A DNA stretch of 64,000 nucleotides from an uncultured Verrucomicrobia subdivision 3 bacterium (GTDB taxonomy: Bacteria; Verrucomicrobiota; Verrucomicrobiia; Limisphaerales; UBA8199): assembly GCA_903913865.1 (NCBI GenBank), contig CAIWMU010000141.1, positions 1-64,000 of the forward strand. Direction: 5' to 3'. The position numbers were made by a program, and so were the translations under genes. This document shows, one piece after another, positions 9,368 to 17,920 of the stretch. The number at the start of each line of letters is the position of its first letter. The stretch's first letter is position 1. Under the pieces are notes generated by a model. The model did not search any database and was not told the origin of the DNA. It worked only from the letters and a program-made list of their open reading frames with translations.

Positions 9368-9397
9368 TTAGCGTCTTCGCGTCTTCGCGTGACCCAT

Positions 9398-9560
9398 ACT
9401 CGGCCTGCCCCATTGCCCCGACCGGAGCCCAATCCCAATATCCCACGCGACGACACAAATCCCCCCGAACTATTGGCAAATCCCCCTTTCTTCCCCCCTT
9501 CGTGGCTTCGTGGCTTCGTGTGATCCAAAAAATGTCCCCAACCCCCGCCTGCGCCTCAAA
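9398..9560 (+). repeat. Dispersed repeat, copy B (left bracket of the restriction island)
   Basis: Opens with ACTCGGCCTGCCCCATTGCC and CCGACCGGAGCCCAATCCCA, nearly identical to the last codons of hsdM and the sequence just after it (copy C, 19506-19631). It continues with the doubled TTCGTGGC block and the TGTCCCCAAC...CTCAAA tail shared with copy A. Confidence 0.8.
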
Positions 9561-9817
9561 AACCGGTCTTGATGCAGCCCTGCAAACCCGCCCCTTTTTT
9601 ACTTTTTTTGCTGCAAAGCATTCCCACCCAGTCCATTTTATGCCCCAGGTGGCTGTCGCGCTACTCGGTTCATGAAGTTGCTGTCATCAGTCTCGAAACG
9701 TGTCGCGGCCTCACAGGGGAATCTCCTGCCAGGTCCACGCTCACACGCGCCCAGGCCCAGTGGCGCAAGCCATGCCGACCCCGACGCAACTCCACCCGTG
9801 AGCCGCCACCACATCCA

Positions 9818-12800
9818 ATGAGTGCACTCGAAGCCCAACTTGAAGCACAGTTCATCGAGAAGCTTCGCAGCCTCAAATACGAATACCGCCAGGACATCCG
9901 CGACCGCGCCGCGCTGGAGAACAATTTCCGCGAAAAATTCGAGGCCCTTAACCACGTCCGCCTCACCGATGGCGAGTTCGCCCGCCTGCTCGACGAAATC
10001 ATCACCCCCGATGTCTTCACCGCCGCCAAGACCCTCCGCCAGATCAATGCCTTCACCCGCGATGACGGCACGCCGCTGAACTACACCCTGGTCAACATCC
10101 GGGACTGGTGCAAAAACACCTTCGAGGTCGTCAACCAGCTCCGCATCAACACCGACAACAGCCACCACCGTTACGACGTCCTCCTGCTCATCAACGGCGT
10201 CCCGTGCGTCCAGATCGAACTCAAAGCCCTCGGCATCAGCCCGCGCCGGGCCATGGAGCAAATCGTTGAATACAAGAACGACCCCGGCAACGGCTACACC
10301 CGGACGCTGCTTTGCTTCATGCAGCTCTTCATCGTCAGCAACCGCACGGAGACCTGGTATTTCGCCAACAACAACAGCCGCCACTTCAGCTTCAACGCCG
10401 ACGAACGCTTCCTGCCCATCTATCAGTTTGCCTCCGAGGATAACAAAAAAATCACACACCTCGACAGCTTCGCCGAAACCTTCCTCGTCAAATGCACGCT
10501 GGGCCACGCCATCAGCCGCTACATGGTGCTCATCGCCAGTGAGCAAAAGCTGATGATGATGCGCCCATATCAGACCTATGCGGTCAAGGGCATCGTCGCT
10601 TTCATCCACCAGGACTGCGGCAACGGCTTCATCTGGCACACCACCGGCAGCGGCAAGACTCTCACCTCCTTCAAGGCCTCCACCCTGCTCAAGGACAATC
10701 CCGACATCCATAAATGCGTCTTCGTCGTGGACCGCAAGGACCTCGACCGCCAGACGCGTGAGGAGTTCAACCGCTTCCAGGAGGGCTGCGTCGAGGAAAA
10801 CACCAACACCGCCGCCCTCGTGCGCCGCCTGCTCTCCGAGGACTACGCCGACAAGGTCATCGTCACCACCATCCAAAAACTCGGCCTGGCTCTGGATGAA
10901 AGCAGCAGGCGCAACAAACAGAAAAAAAAGAACGACCAGCCGACCTACAAGGAGCAGTTGGCGCCGCTCCGCGACAAGCGCATCGTCTTCATCTTTGACG
11001 AGTGCCACCGCTCCCAGTTCGGGGAGAACCACAAGGCCATCAAGGAATTCTTCCCCAAAGCCCAGCTCTTCGGCTTCACCGGCACCCCCATCTTCGAGGA
11101 AAACGCCACCACCCAGAAGATCGAGGACCAGCAGGCCTCCATGCGGACCACCGAGGACCTCTTCCAGGAGCAGCTCCACGCCTACACCATCACCCACGCC
11201 ATTGAGGACGAAAACGTCCTCCGCTTCCACGTGGACTATTACAAGCCGGAGGAGGATGGGGCCCTGAGGGAAGGAGCAGTTTATACCAAACCGGCAATCA
11301 TCGAAGCCATTCTGAGCAAGCACGATGCCGCCACCGGGGGCCGCAAGTTCAATGCCCTCCTTGCCACGGCCTCCATCAATGATGCCATTGGCTATTATGA
11401 ACAGTTCAAGACGCATCAAGTCGCGAAGCAACTGGATGACCCGTCCTTTCAGCCCCTGAATATCGCCTGCGTCTTTTCCCCCCCGGCTCAACTTGCCGAA
11501 ACTCCGGAGAGCAGGAGGGACATCGAGCAACTCGCGGCCGACCTCGAACAGGAGAAGGCCGACAACGAAATCGAGCCGGAAAAGAAAATGGCCGCGCTCA
11601 GGGTCATCATTGCTGAATACAACCAGAGGTTCGGAACCAACCACACCCCCGGCGAGTTCGACCTCTACTATCAGGATGTGCAAAAGCGCATCAAGGATCA
11701 GCAGTGGCCCAACGCCGATTTCCCCCACGCCCAAAAAATCGACATCACCATCGTGGTGGACATGCTCCTCACCGGTTTCGATTCCAAATACCTCAACACG
11801 CTCTACGTCGATAAGAATCTCAAGCACCACGGCTTGATTCAGGCCTTCTCCCGCACCAACCGCATCCTGAATGGCACCAAACCCTACGGCAACATCCTCG
11901 ACTTCCGCCAGCAGCAGGAGGCCGTCAATGCCGCCATCGCCCTGTTCTCCGGCGAGAAAACCGCCGAACAGGCCCGCGAAATCTGGCTCGTGGACCAGGC
12001 TCCCGTCGTCATCCAGAAACTCGAGACTGCCATGCGGAAGCTGGGCGGCTTCTTGAAATCCCAGGGCCTCGACTGCGCCCCCTCCGCCGTCCCCAATCTC
12101 AAGGGGGACGATGCCCGCGCTGCCTTCATCAACCACTTCAAGGAGGTCCAGCGCCTCAAAACCCAGCTCGACCAATACACCGACCTCACCGGGGAGAACA
12201 AACAGGCCATCGAACAGGTCCTCCCACGGGAAAACCACCTCGGCTTCCGCAGTGCCTACCTCGAGACCGCCAAACGCCTCAAAGCCAGGCAGGCCCGGAC
12301 CGGCGACCAGCCGGACCCCGGCGTGGATCAGGTCGATTTCGAGTTCGTCCTCTTTGCCTCCGCCGTCATCGATTACGACTACATCATGGGCCTCATCACC
12401 CGCTTCTCCCAGCAGAAGCCCGGCAAACAGAAGATGACCCGCGACCAGCTCATCGGCCTCATCCAGTCCGATGCCAAGTTCATGGAGGACCGCGACGACA
12501 TCGCCGCCTACATCAACACCCTCAAAGCGGGCGAAGGCCTCAGCGAAACCGCCATCCGCGATGGCTTCACCCGCTTCCGGGCGGAAAAAGATGCCGCCGA
12601 ACTCGCCGCCATCGCCTCCAGACACAGGCTGACCACCGCCGCCCTCCAAACCTTCGTGGAGGACATCCTGCTCCGCATGATCTTCGATGGAGACAAGCTC
12701 AGCGACCTCTTCTCCCCGCTCGATCTGGGCTGGAAAGCCCGCACCGGGATGGAACTCGCCCTGATGAAAGACCTCCACCCCCTCCTCACCAAACGCGCCC

Positions 12801-12841
12801 AGGGGCGTGAAATCTCTGGTCTGAGCGCCTATGAGCAGTAA
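9818..12841 (+). CDS. hsdR: Type I restriction endonuclease subunit R (HsdR)
   Basis: The ATG at 9818 (MSALEAQLEAQFIEKLRSLK) gives 1007 residues, typical for HsdR. The open frame extends 83 codons upstream, but that part lies in repeat-derived sequence. The N-terminal PD-(D/E)XK nuclease core is visible near residue 125-140 (DVLLLINGVPCVQIELKALG). The superfamily 2 motor follows: Walker A TTGSGKT near 276, DECHRSQFG box near 394, and GFTGTP near 418. A coiled C-terminal region contacts HsdM. HsdR translocates unmethylated DNA and cuts it when HsdR2M2S complexes stall. It is the first gene of a five-gene operon and overlaps hsdS by 11 bases. Confidence 0.95.
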   Translation: MSALEAQLEAQFIEKLRSLKYEYRQDIRDRAALENNFREKFEALNHVRLTDGEFARLLDEIITPDVFTAAKTLRQINAFTRDDGTPLNYTLVNIRDWCKNTFEVVNQLRINTDNSHHRYDVLLLINGVPCVQIELKALGISPRRAMEQIVEYKNDPGNGYTRTLLCFMQLFIVSNRTETWYFANNNSRHFSFNADERFLPIYQFASEDNKKITHLDSFAETFLVKCTLGHAISRYMVLIASEQKLMMMRPYQTYAVKGIVAFIHQDCGNGFIWHTTGSGKTLTSFKASTLLKDNPDIHKCVFVVDRKDLDRQTREEFNRFQEGCVEENTNTAALVRRLLSEDYADKVIVTTIQKLGLALDESSRRNKQKKKNDQPTYKEQLAPLRDKRIVFIFDECHRSQFGENHKAIKEFFPKAQLFGFTGTPIFEENATTQKIEDQQASMRTTEDLFQEQLHAYTITHAIEDENVLRFHVDYYKPEEDGALREGAVYTKPAIIEAILSKHDAATGGRKFNALLATASINDAIGYYEQFKTHQVAKQLDDPSFQPLNIACVFSPPAQLAETPESRRDIEQLAADLEQEKADNEIEPEKKMAALRVIIAEYNQRFGTNHTPGEFDLYYQDVQKRIKDQQWPNADFPHAQKIDITIVVDMLLTGFDSKYLNTLYVDKNLKHHGLIQAFSRTNRILNGTKPYGNILDFRQQQEAVNAAIALFSGEKTAEQAREIWLVDQAPVVIQKLETAMRKLGGFLKSQGLDCAPSAVPNLKGDDARAAFINHFKEVQRLKTQLDQYTDLTGENKQAIEQVLPRENHLGFRSAYLETAKRLKARQARTGDQPDPGVDQVDFEFVLFASAVIDYDYIMGLITRFSQQKPGKQKMTRDQLIGLIQSDAKFMEDRDDIAAYINTLKAGEGLSETAIRDGFTRFRAEKDAAELAAIASRHRLTTAALQTFVEDILLRMIFDGDKLSDLFSPLDLGWKARTGMELALMKDLHPLLTKRAQGREISGLSAYEQ

Positions 12842-14105
12842 ACCCAAAACAACTGGAAAAATGGAAGCCGGCAAAAACGCGCTGGTGCCGAAACTGCGGT
12901 TTCCGGAGTTTCGGGGGACGGAAGGGTGGAAAGAGGAGCCCCTTAAAGCGGCAGCCGAAATCAATCCGGCAAACAGTGGGCTGCCGGAATCATTCGTCTA
13001 TATCGACCTTGAGTCAGTTGATGCAGGGGCGTTGAAAGCAAAGGAACGTATTTCCCGAGTCGGTGCTCCAAGCCGTGCTCAAAGGCTCGTTGAACTCGGT
13101 GACATTATTTACCAAGTCGTCCGCCCCTACCAACGCAACAATCTGCTTTGCGAGTTCGATGACGATGAAAACTACGTTGCATCCACGGGCTATGCCCAAC
13201 TGAGGGCAAAAGGCAGCAATCGGTTTTTGTATCAGAGCATCCACACCGATTCCTTTGTCGGAAGGGTCACCGCGAATTGCACGGGCTCCAACTATCCAGC
13301 AATCAATTCATCGGACTTGGCGGAGATACATCTGCCGGTTCCACCTACCCTGCCCGAACAACAGAAAATCGCCGAATGCCTGAGTTCGGTGGACGAGCTG
13401 ATCGCGGCGCACGCCCGGAGACTGGACGCGCTAAAGACCCATAAAAAAGGGCTGATGCAGCAGCTTTTCCCCCGCGAAGGCGAAACCCAACCCCTCCTCC
13501 GCTTCCCCGAATTCCAAAACGCCGGGGAGTGGGAGGTTCGGACGATTGGCAAGATGTTTAGCCTCATTAACGGGTGCGCCTTCAAGCCTGAAGATTGGCA
13601 ACCAAGCGGGACTCCAATCATCCGCATTCAGAATCTGAACGATCCGTCCGCTGAGTTCAATTACTCCCAAGAACCAGTGCCAGAACGAAACCGCGTTGAA
13701 CCAGGAGATTTACTCTTTGCTTGGTCTGGAACGTTGGGTTCGTCTTTCGGCGCTCGTATTTGGAATGGACCGTCTGGTGTCTTGAATCAGCATATTTTCA
13801 AGGTTCTGATGGATGAGCAGCATATCACATTGCAGTTCGCGTTACTGGTCCTTGCGAGGGTTGAAGAAGAAATTGCGAGACGGACGCATGGATTCAAAGC
13901 CTCGTTTGTTCACGTCAAGAAGTCGGACCTGGTTAAAGTTGAGATGCTACTGCCATCCGTCCCCGAACAACAACGCATCGCCGGGTGCCTGAGCAGCCTC
14001 GACGCCCTAATCACCGCCGAGACGCAAAAGCTCAAAGCCCTCAAGACACACAAGAAAGGGCTGATGCAACAGCTTTTCCCATCCCCGGAGGCGAATGAAG
14101 GATAG
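12831..14105 (+). CDS. hsdS: Type I restriction specificity subunit S (HsdS)
   Basis: A protein of 424 residues with the standard two-part build. Target recognition domain 1 covers about 15-170 and domain 2 about 222-372. Each is followed by a near-duplicate conserved helix region, LPEQQKIAECLSSVDELI...LMQQLFP (about 174-217) and VPEQQRIAGCLSSLDALI...LMQQLFP (about 375-417). The two domains read the two halves of a bipartite DNA target. They are unlike each other, so an asymmetric target is expected. The start overlaps the end of hsdR, and the next gene begins 24 bases after its stop. The conserved regions' close match to each other is normal for the family. Confidence 0.93.
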   Translation: MSSKPKTTGKMEAGKNALVPKLRFPEFRGTEGWKEEPLKAAAEINPANSGLPESFVYIDLESVDAGALKAKERISRVGAPSRAQRLVELGDIIYQVVRPYQRNNLLCEFDDDENYVASTGYAQLRAKGSNRFLYQSIHTDSFVGRVTANCTGSNYPAINSSDLAEIHLPVPPTLPEQQKIAECLSSVDELIAAHARRLDALKTHKKGLMQQLFPREGETQPLLRFPEFQNAGEWEVRTIGKMFSLINGCAFKPEDWQPSGTPIIRIQNLNDPSAEFNYSQEPVPERNRVEPGDLLFAWSGTLGSSFGARIWNGPSGVLNQHIFKVLMDEQHITLQFALLVLARVEEEIARRTHGFKASFVHVKKSDLVKVEMLLPSVPEQQRIAGCLSSLDALITAETQKLKALKTHKKGLMQQLFPSPEANEG

Positions 14106-14129
14106 AAGTTTCCACAACCTGAACTTACG

Positions 14130-16757
14130 ATGAGCAAGATGACTTCAACCAATGACAAACAGTTCCCTCGAGGCGCGGAATGGGTCCGCGTGGACTTCCA
14201 TCTGCACACCAAGGCAGACAAGGAGTTCAAATACAGCCTGGACGAAAACTACTACAACAGCGCCTACGTCGATGCGCTGGAGAAGGCGGGCATCCGTTTG
14301 GGCGTCATCACCAACCACAACAAGTTCGATTTCGACGAGTTCAAATCCCTCCGCGCCACCGCCCGGAAGAAGAAAATCGGGCTTTTACCCGGTGTGGAGC
14401 TTTCCGTGAATGATGGGGCAAACGGGATTCATACGCTTGTAGTGTTCTCCGATGCCTGGCTGGAGAATGGGCAGGACAACATCAATCCATTCCTCACGGT
14501 GGCATTCGAAGGAAAAACCCCGAGCCAATATGAGCAGGAGAATGGTCAGTCATCTCTCAGTCTCATTGATACGATCAAGAAACTCGAAGGTTACCACAGA
14601 GACTTTTTCCTCGTCTTTGCCCATGTGGAGCAGTCCAGCGGGATATGGATCGAACTTGATGGAGGGCGCATTACCGATCTCGGGGAGAACGAGTTCTTCC
14701 GTCAGAGGACGCTTGGTTTCCAGAAAGTCCGCACCCACGACGGCGCAGGCAAAGGCAAACCTTGCCGCGCGCTAGTCCAGCAGTGGCTGAATGGCTGGTA
14801 TCCCGCCGAAGTCGAGGGAAGCGATCCGAAAGCCATCGAAGAGATCGGAAAGGGCAAGTCCAGTTATCTCAAGCTCGGAGAGCTTTCGTTCGAGGCGGCG
14901 AAGTTTGCGCTCTTCGATTACGCCCACCGAGTTCGCTCTGAACTGCCGGAACCCCGAAAGGCGGTTCTATTACGCCAGGTGCGTTTCAATGGAGGAGCCT
15001 TGGATGGATTGGCCGTGCCATTTTCCCCGTCCCTGAACTGCCTGATCGGCCCGAGAGGGAATGGCAAGTCGGCGGTAATCGAGTGCCTGCGTCATGCCTT
15101 GGGCTTCCGCGAGGTGTCGGATGAGCGATACAAGTCCGGGCTCGTCGAGCGGATGCTGTCTCCAGCTGGCAAGGTGGTGGTGGATACTGTGGATGAGTTC
15201 GGGCGCGAAGTCCGGATCGAACGCGAAGGCACTGGTCAGCCTTCGGTGTATTTGGATGGCGTCTATCGCGACATCTCTCCCGGCTCAATCCTGAAAGATA
15301 TCCTCTACTTCGGTCAGAAGGACCTTTCGACCCGCTCGGAGTCGTTCGACGAGAGCTTTCTCGACAAGCTGCTGGCGGATCGACTCCATCCCAAGCCGCA
15401 GGAAGAGGCGGCGCTCATCGAAGGCGTGCGCCAGGCGGCCCGACAACTGAAGGAGACGCTGGAGGCCACTGAGAAGATCGCCGCATTGCAAAAGGAGAAG
15501 AACGAAATGGACGCACAGCTTCAGGTCTTCACGGACAAGGGCGTGGACAAGAAGCTCGCTGACATGACCCTCTTTGATGGGGACCGCCAGGCGATTGTCG
15601 CATGGCAGCAGGCATTGAAGGAACTGGGCACGACTCTCAAGGAGTCAGCGGACTGGGGCGATGCGGATGCGGCATTCCCCGTGCTGAAATCCAAGCGGAG
15701 CGAACCGATTGCCGCCGACCTTACCGCAGCCAAGGCAAAGTCCGACGAGGCCAAAATAACTGCTCAGGCAGCGCTCCAAACCCTCCGGGATGCATTTGCC
15801 CCTGTGGGCGAGGCTCTTCAAAAGCTGGCACCGGTGCAGGACGAGATGAAACAGGAGGTGGCCGAACTTCAGAAGACTCTGAATGAACCCCAGCTCGATC
15901 TCGAGCTGTTCCGCAAGAAGAAGTCCCGGCTTGATCAGCTGGTGAAGCTGCTGGCTGCAGGTGCGCAACGCGCCAAAACCGAGCAGGCGGCGCGTGACCT
16001 GCTCGGCGCGGCAGTCAACAAGCTGCACGATTTCTGGAGGGAAAGGTTCACGGAGCGTGAAGCCGAAGTGCGTCGTCTCGAATCGGAACTTCCACAGGAA
16101 ATCCGTCTTCAGACAGCCTTCAAAGGCAAGCGTAGCGCGTTCGGTGAGTTCCTGCGCTCGAAGTTCCGGGGAAGCGGTTTGCAGGGACCATCCTACGACA
16201 CGATGCAGGACGCGTTTGTGGATGGCCGAGAGCTGTATCAAGCGCGCACAGACCTGGAGAAGCATCTGAGCGAAACCGCTGCTGTGAAGGTGCGCTCCAC
16301 GTTGCTGGAGCATCTGTCGGACTTTCTGAGTTTCCGCGCACCAGATGAAACGGTTATCCTTTTCCATCAGAAGCCGCTGGGTGAATATTCCCTCGGGCAG
16401 CGGGCCACCGTGATTCTGCATATTCTCATGCACCTTCAGCGTCATCCTGTCATCTTGATCGACCAGCCGGAAGACGATCTGGACAACGAGACCCTTTACA
16501 GCCACTTCATCCGCCAACTGCTTGAGCGCAAGGAGCTGACGCAGTTTGTTTTCGCCACCCACAACCCAAACATCCCGGTGCTCGGCGATGCGGAGCAGGC
16601 CATCGTCTGCCGGAAGGACGGCGAGAAGTTTTCGTTCGACCACGGGAGCATCGACGACAAAGTCATTCAACAACGCATCGTCACCGTGATGGAAGGTGGT
16701 GAGGACGCATTCCGGCGCAGAAAGGAAATTTATCAATTATGGAAGAGTTCGAACTAA
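14130..16757 (+). CDS. TrlF-like PHP-domain / SMC-type AAA ATPase inside the Type I operon
   Basis: A protein of 875 residues. The N-terminal PHP domain shows metal-ligand motifs HLH (24-26), TNHN (61-64), GVE (88-90) and FAHVE (163-167). It is followed by an ABC/SMC-like ATPase with Walker A GPRGNGKS (307-314), a long coiled-coil middle (about 415-690), Walker B VILIDQPEDDLDNE (about 771-785) and FATHNPN switch. PHP domains are phosphoesterases or nucleases; the ATPase part resembles RecN/SMC proteins. This matches the TrlF family of AAA-like ATPases, which I recall as frequent partners of Type I restriction genes. Role is inferred as accessory defence or control of restriction. It overlaps the next gene by 19 bases. 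A second ATG at 14139 is a possible start. Confidence 0.85.
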   Translation: MSKMTSTNDKQFPRGAEWVRVDFHLHTKADKEFKYSLDENYYNSAYVDALEKAGIRLGVITNHNKFDFDEFKSLRATARKKKIGLLPGVELSVNDGANGIHTLVVFSDAWLENGQDNINPFLTVAFEGKTPSQYEQENGQSSLSLIDTIKKLEGYHRDFFLVFAHVEQSSGIWIELDGGRITDLGENEFFRQRTLGFQKVRTHDGAGKGKPCRALVQQWLNGWYPAEVEGSDPKAIEEIGKGKSSYLKLGELSFEAAKFALFDYAHRVRSELPEPRKAVLLRQVRFNGGALDGLAVPFSPSLNCLIGPRGNGKSAVIECLRHALGFREVSDERYKSGLVERMLSPAGKVVVDTVDEFGREVRIEREGTGQPSVYLDGVYRDISPGSILKDILYFGQKDLSTRSESFDESFLDKLLADRLHPKPQEEAALIEGVRQAARQLKETLEATEKIAALQKEKNEMDAQLQVFTDKGVDKKLADMTLFDGDRQAIVAWQQALKELGTTLKESADWGDADAAFPVLKSKRSEPIAADLTAAKAKSDEAKITAQAALQTLRDAFAPVGEALQKLAPVQDEMKQEVAELQKTLNEPQLDLELFRKKKSRLDQLVKLLAAGAQRAKTEQAARDLLGAAVNKLHDFWRERFTEREAEVRRLESELPQEIRLQTAFKGKRSAFGEFLRSKFRGSGLQGPSYDTMQDAFVDGRELYQARTDLEKHLSETAAVKVRSTLLEHLSDFLSFRAPDETVILFHQKPLGEYSLGQRATVILHILMHLQRHPVILIDQPEDDLDNETLYSHFIRQLLERKELTQFVFATHNPNIPVLGDAEQAIVCRKDGEKFSFDHGSIDDKVIQQRIVTVMEGGEDAFRRRKEIYQLWKSSN

Positions 16758-17920
16758 GAAACCAAATCCTCCTTGGAGAAGACAGCACGCGGCAGTTCAA
16801 GCGCGAACCGTCGGCTGATGCCAAAATGGCGGGCGAAATCGTCGCCTTCGCCAACAGCGGCGGAGGGCGCATTTTCGTCGGGGTTGAGAAAGATGGCTCC
16901 ATCGCCGGACTAACTGGCGAAGAGGCAGAGAAGGTCGGCGAAGATATGGCAAAAATTGCTTGGGACAGTGTTCGTCCGCCCTTTTCCATTCTATCGAAAT
17001 CTGTTCCAACAGGTGATGGCATCGTTGTTGTTATCGAGATTTCCGAAGGAGCATCCAAACCCTATTGCGACAGCAAGGGCGTCTATTGGGTGAAGAATGG
17101 GCCGGACAAACGCCGGGTGCAGAGCCCCGAAGAGCTGGCGCGATTGTTTCAATCAGGCGAAAAACTGTATGCGGAAAGCCAAGTCGTCGCTGCTTCAACT
17201 CTGGAGGACTTCGACCATGAACGTTTCGAGCGTTTCTATGAGGCCAAATACTCTGAGACTCCGCCAAGTCGAAGCGAGGAGGGCGAGGCTTACCAGAGGA
17301 CCTTGGAAAATCTGGAGTTGGTGGATTCAGGCCGTGTGACGGTGGCTGGTTTGCTTCTGTTCGGAGAACGCAAGCGTTTGCCCGTTCTGCTACCGGAAAT
17401 GAAAATCGATGCGATTTGGTTCAAAGGCACCGAACGTGCATCTACCGAATGGCACGATCAGCGCACCATCTCCGGCACCTTGGCTGAGCAATACGATGAG
17501 GGCATGGGATTCTTGAAGCGATGGAACGTCCGAATCCAAGGCGAGGGATCATTCAACCAAACAGGGACACTTGAGATTCCTGAAACCGTATTCGAGGAGC
17601 TTCTGGTGAATGCTCTGATTCACCGCGACTACTTCATCAAGGATTCCATCAAGCTGTTTATCTTTGATGATCGAATCGAAATCCGCAGTCCTGGCAAACT
17701 GCCGAATAGTCTGACCGTCGATCAGATTCGCCGAGGCGTTCGGCGGAGTCGCAATGTGTTACTGGCGTCGTTTGCCCCTGATGTCCTCAACTTCCGTGGC
17801 GTAGGCAGCGGGATTGTTCGCGCACTGAAAGCCTGGCATTCCATTTCCTGGGTGAATGACACCGAAAGCGAAGAGGTTCTCGCTACGATCCAGTTGAATC
17901 CAAGCGCGCCAACCGCATGA
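16739..17920 (+). CDS. AlbA_2 (Schlafen-type) / HATPase_c_4 protein in the restriction operon
   Basis: A protein of 393 residues. The N-terminal AlbA_2 domain shows the sequence around TRQFKREPS, then IVAFANSGGGRIFVGVEKDG (about 36-55) and a later KPYCDSKGVYWVKNGPDKR segment. Near residue 287 the ATPase-like motif FEELLVNALIHRDYF identifies the HATPase_c_4 half. Such proteins are annotated as putative RecG-related or RNA-binding regulators; some Schlafen-type relatives act in defence. Its ATG lies inside the end of the TrlF-like gene, and its stop overlaps hsdM by four bases (ATGA), so expression is tied to the restriction operon. Whether it controls restriction or is a separate effector cannot be read from the sequence. 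Confidence 0.85.
   Translation: MEEFELRNQILLGEDSTRQFKREPSADAKMAGEIVAFANSGGGRIFVGVEKDGSIAGLTGEEAEKVGEDMAKIAWDSVRPPFSILSKSVPTGDGIVVVIEISEGASKPYCDSKGVYWVKNGPDKRRVQSPEELARLFQSGEKLYAESQVVAASTLEDFDHERFERFYEAKYSETPPSRSEEGEAYQRTLENLELVDSGRVTVAGLLLFGERKRLPVLLPEMKIDAIWFKGTERASTEWHDQRTISGTLAEQYDEGMGFLKRWNVRIQGEGSFNQTGTLEIPETVFEELLVNALIHRDYFIKDSIKLFIFDDRIEIRSPGKLPNSLTVDQIRRGVRRSRNVLLASFAPDVLNFRGVGSGIVRALKAWHSISWVNDTESEEVLATIQLNPSAPTA

Larger units (their letters stand above)
9046..9395 (+). repeat. 161-bp tandem repeat, two full units and a partial third
   Basis: The block TTAGCGTCTTCGCG begins at 9046, 9207 and 9368, exactly 161 bases apart both times. Each full unit contains this block, then an imperfect inverted copy of it (for example 9083-9109), a spacer, and about 70 bases coding the first 23 residues of a GxxExxY-family protein. 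The third unit stops after the 28-base block. The two units differ at only a modest number of positions, so the duplication is probably recent. Confidence 0.85.
8846..9817. other. Gene-free repeat field between the SDR gene and hsdR
   Basis: Nearly 1 kb without a credible intact gene. It contains two members of a dispersed repeat (8917-9044 and 9398-9560), the 161-bp tandem repeat with GxxExxY stumps (9046-9395), and a T-rich stretch (about 9593-9612) ahead of hsdR. Open frames crossing it, including a 128-codon frame at 9289-9675, are built from repeat sequence. Promoters for the divergent SDR and hsdR genes must lie here, but no -35/-10 pair could be singled out. Confidence 0.7.

Noticed and set aside
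9289-9675. Plus-strand frame of 128 codons through the repeat field
   Set aside because: It is made of the tandem repeat stump and repeat copy B; no domain beyond the truncated GxxExxY start.
9638-12964. Very long minus-strand open frame opposite hsdR
   Set aside because: It mirrors hsdR base for base, is low-complexity (Glu, Val, Leu, Gly rich), and hsdR has all its catalytic motifs. It is a shadow caused by GC-rich third positions.
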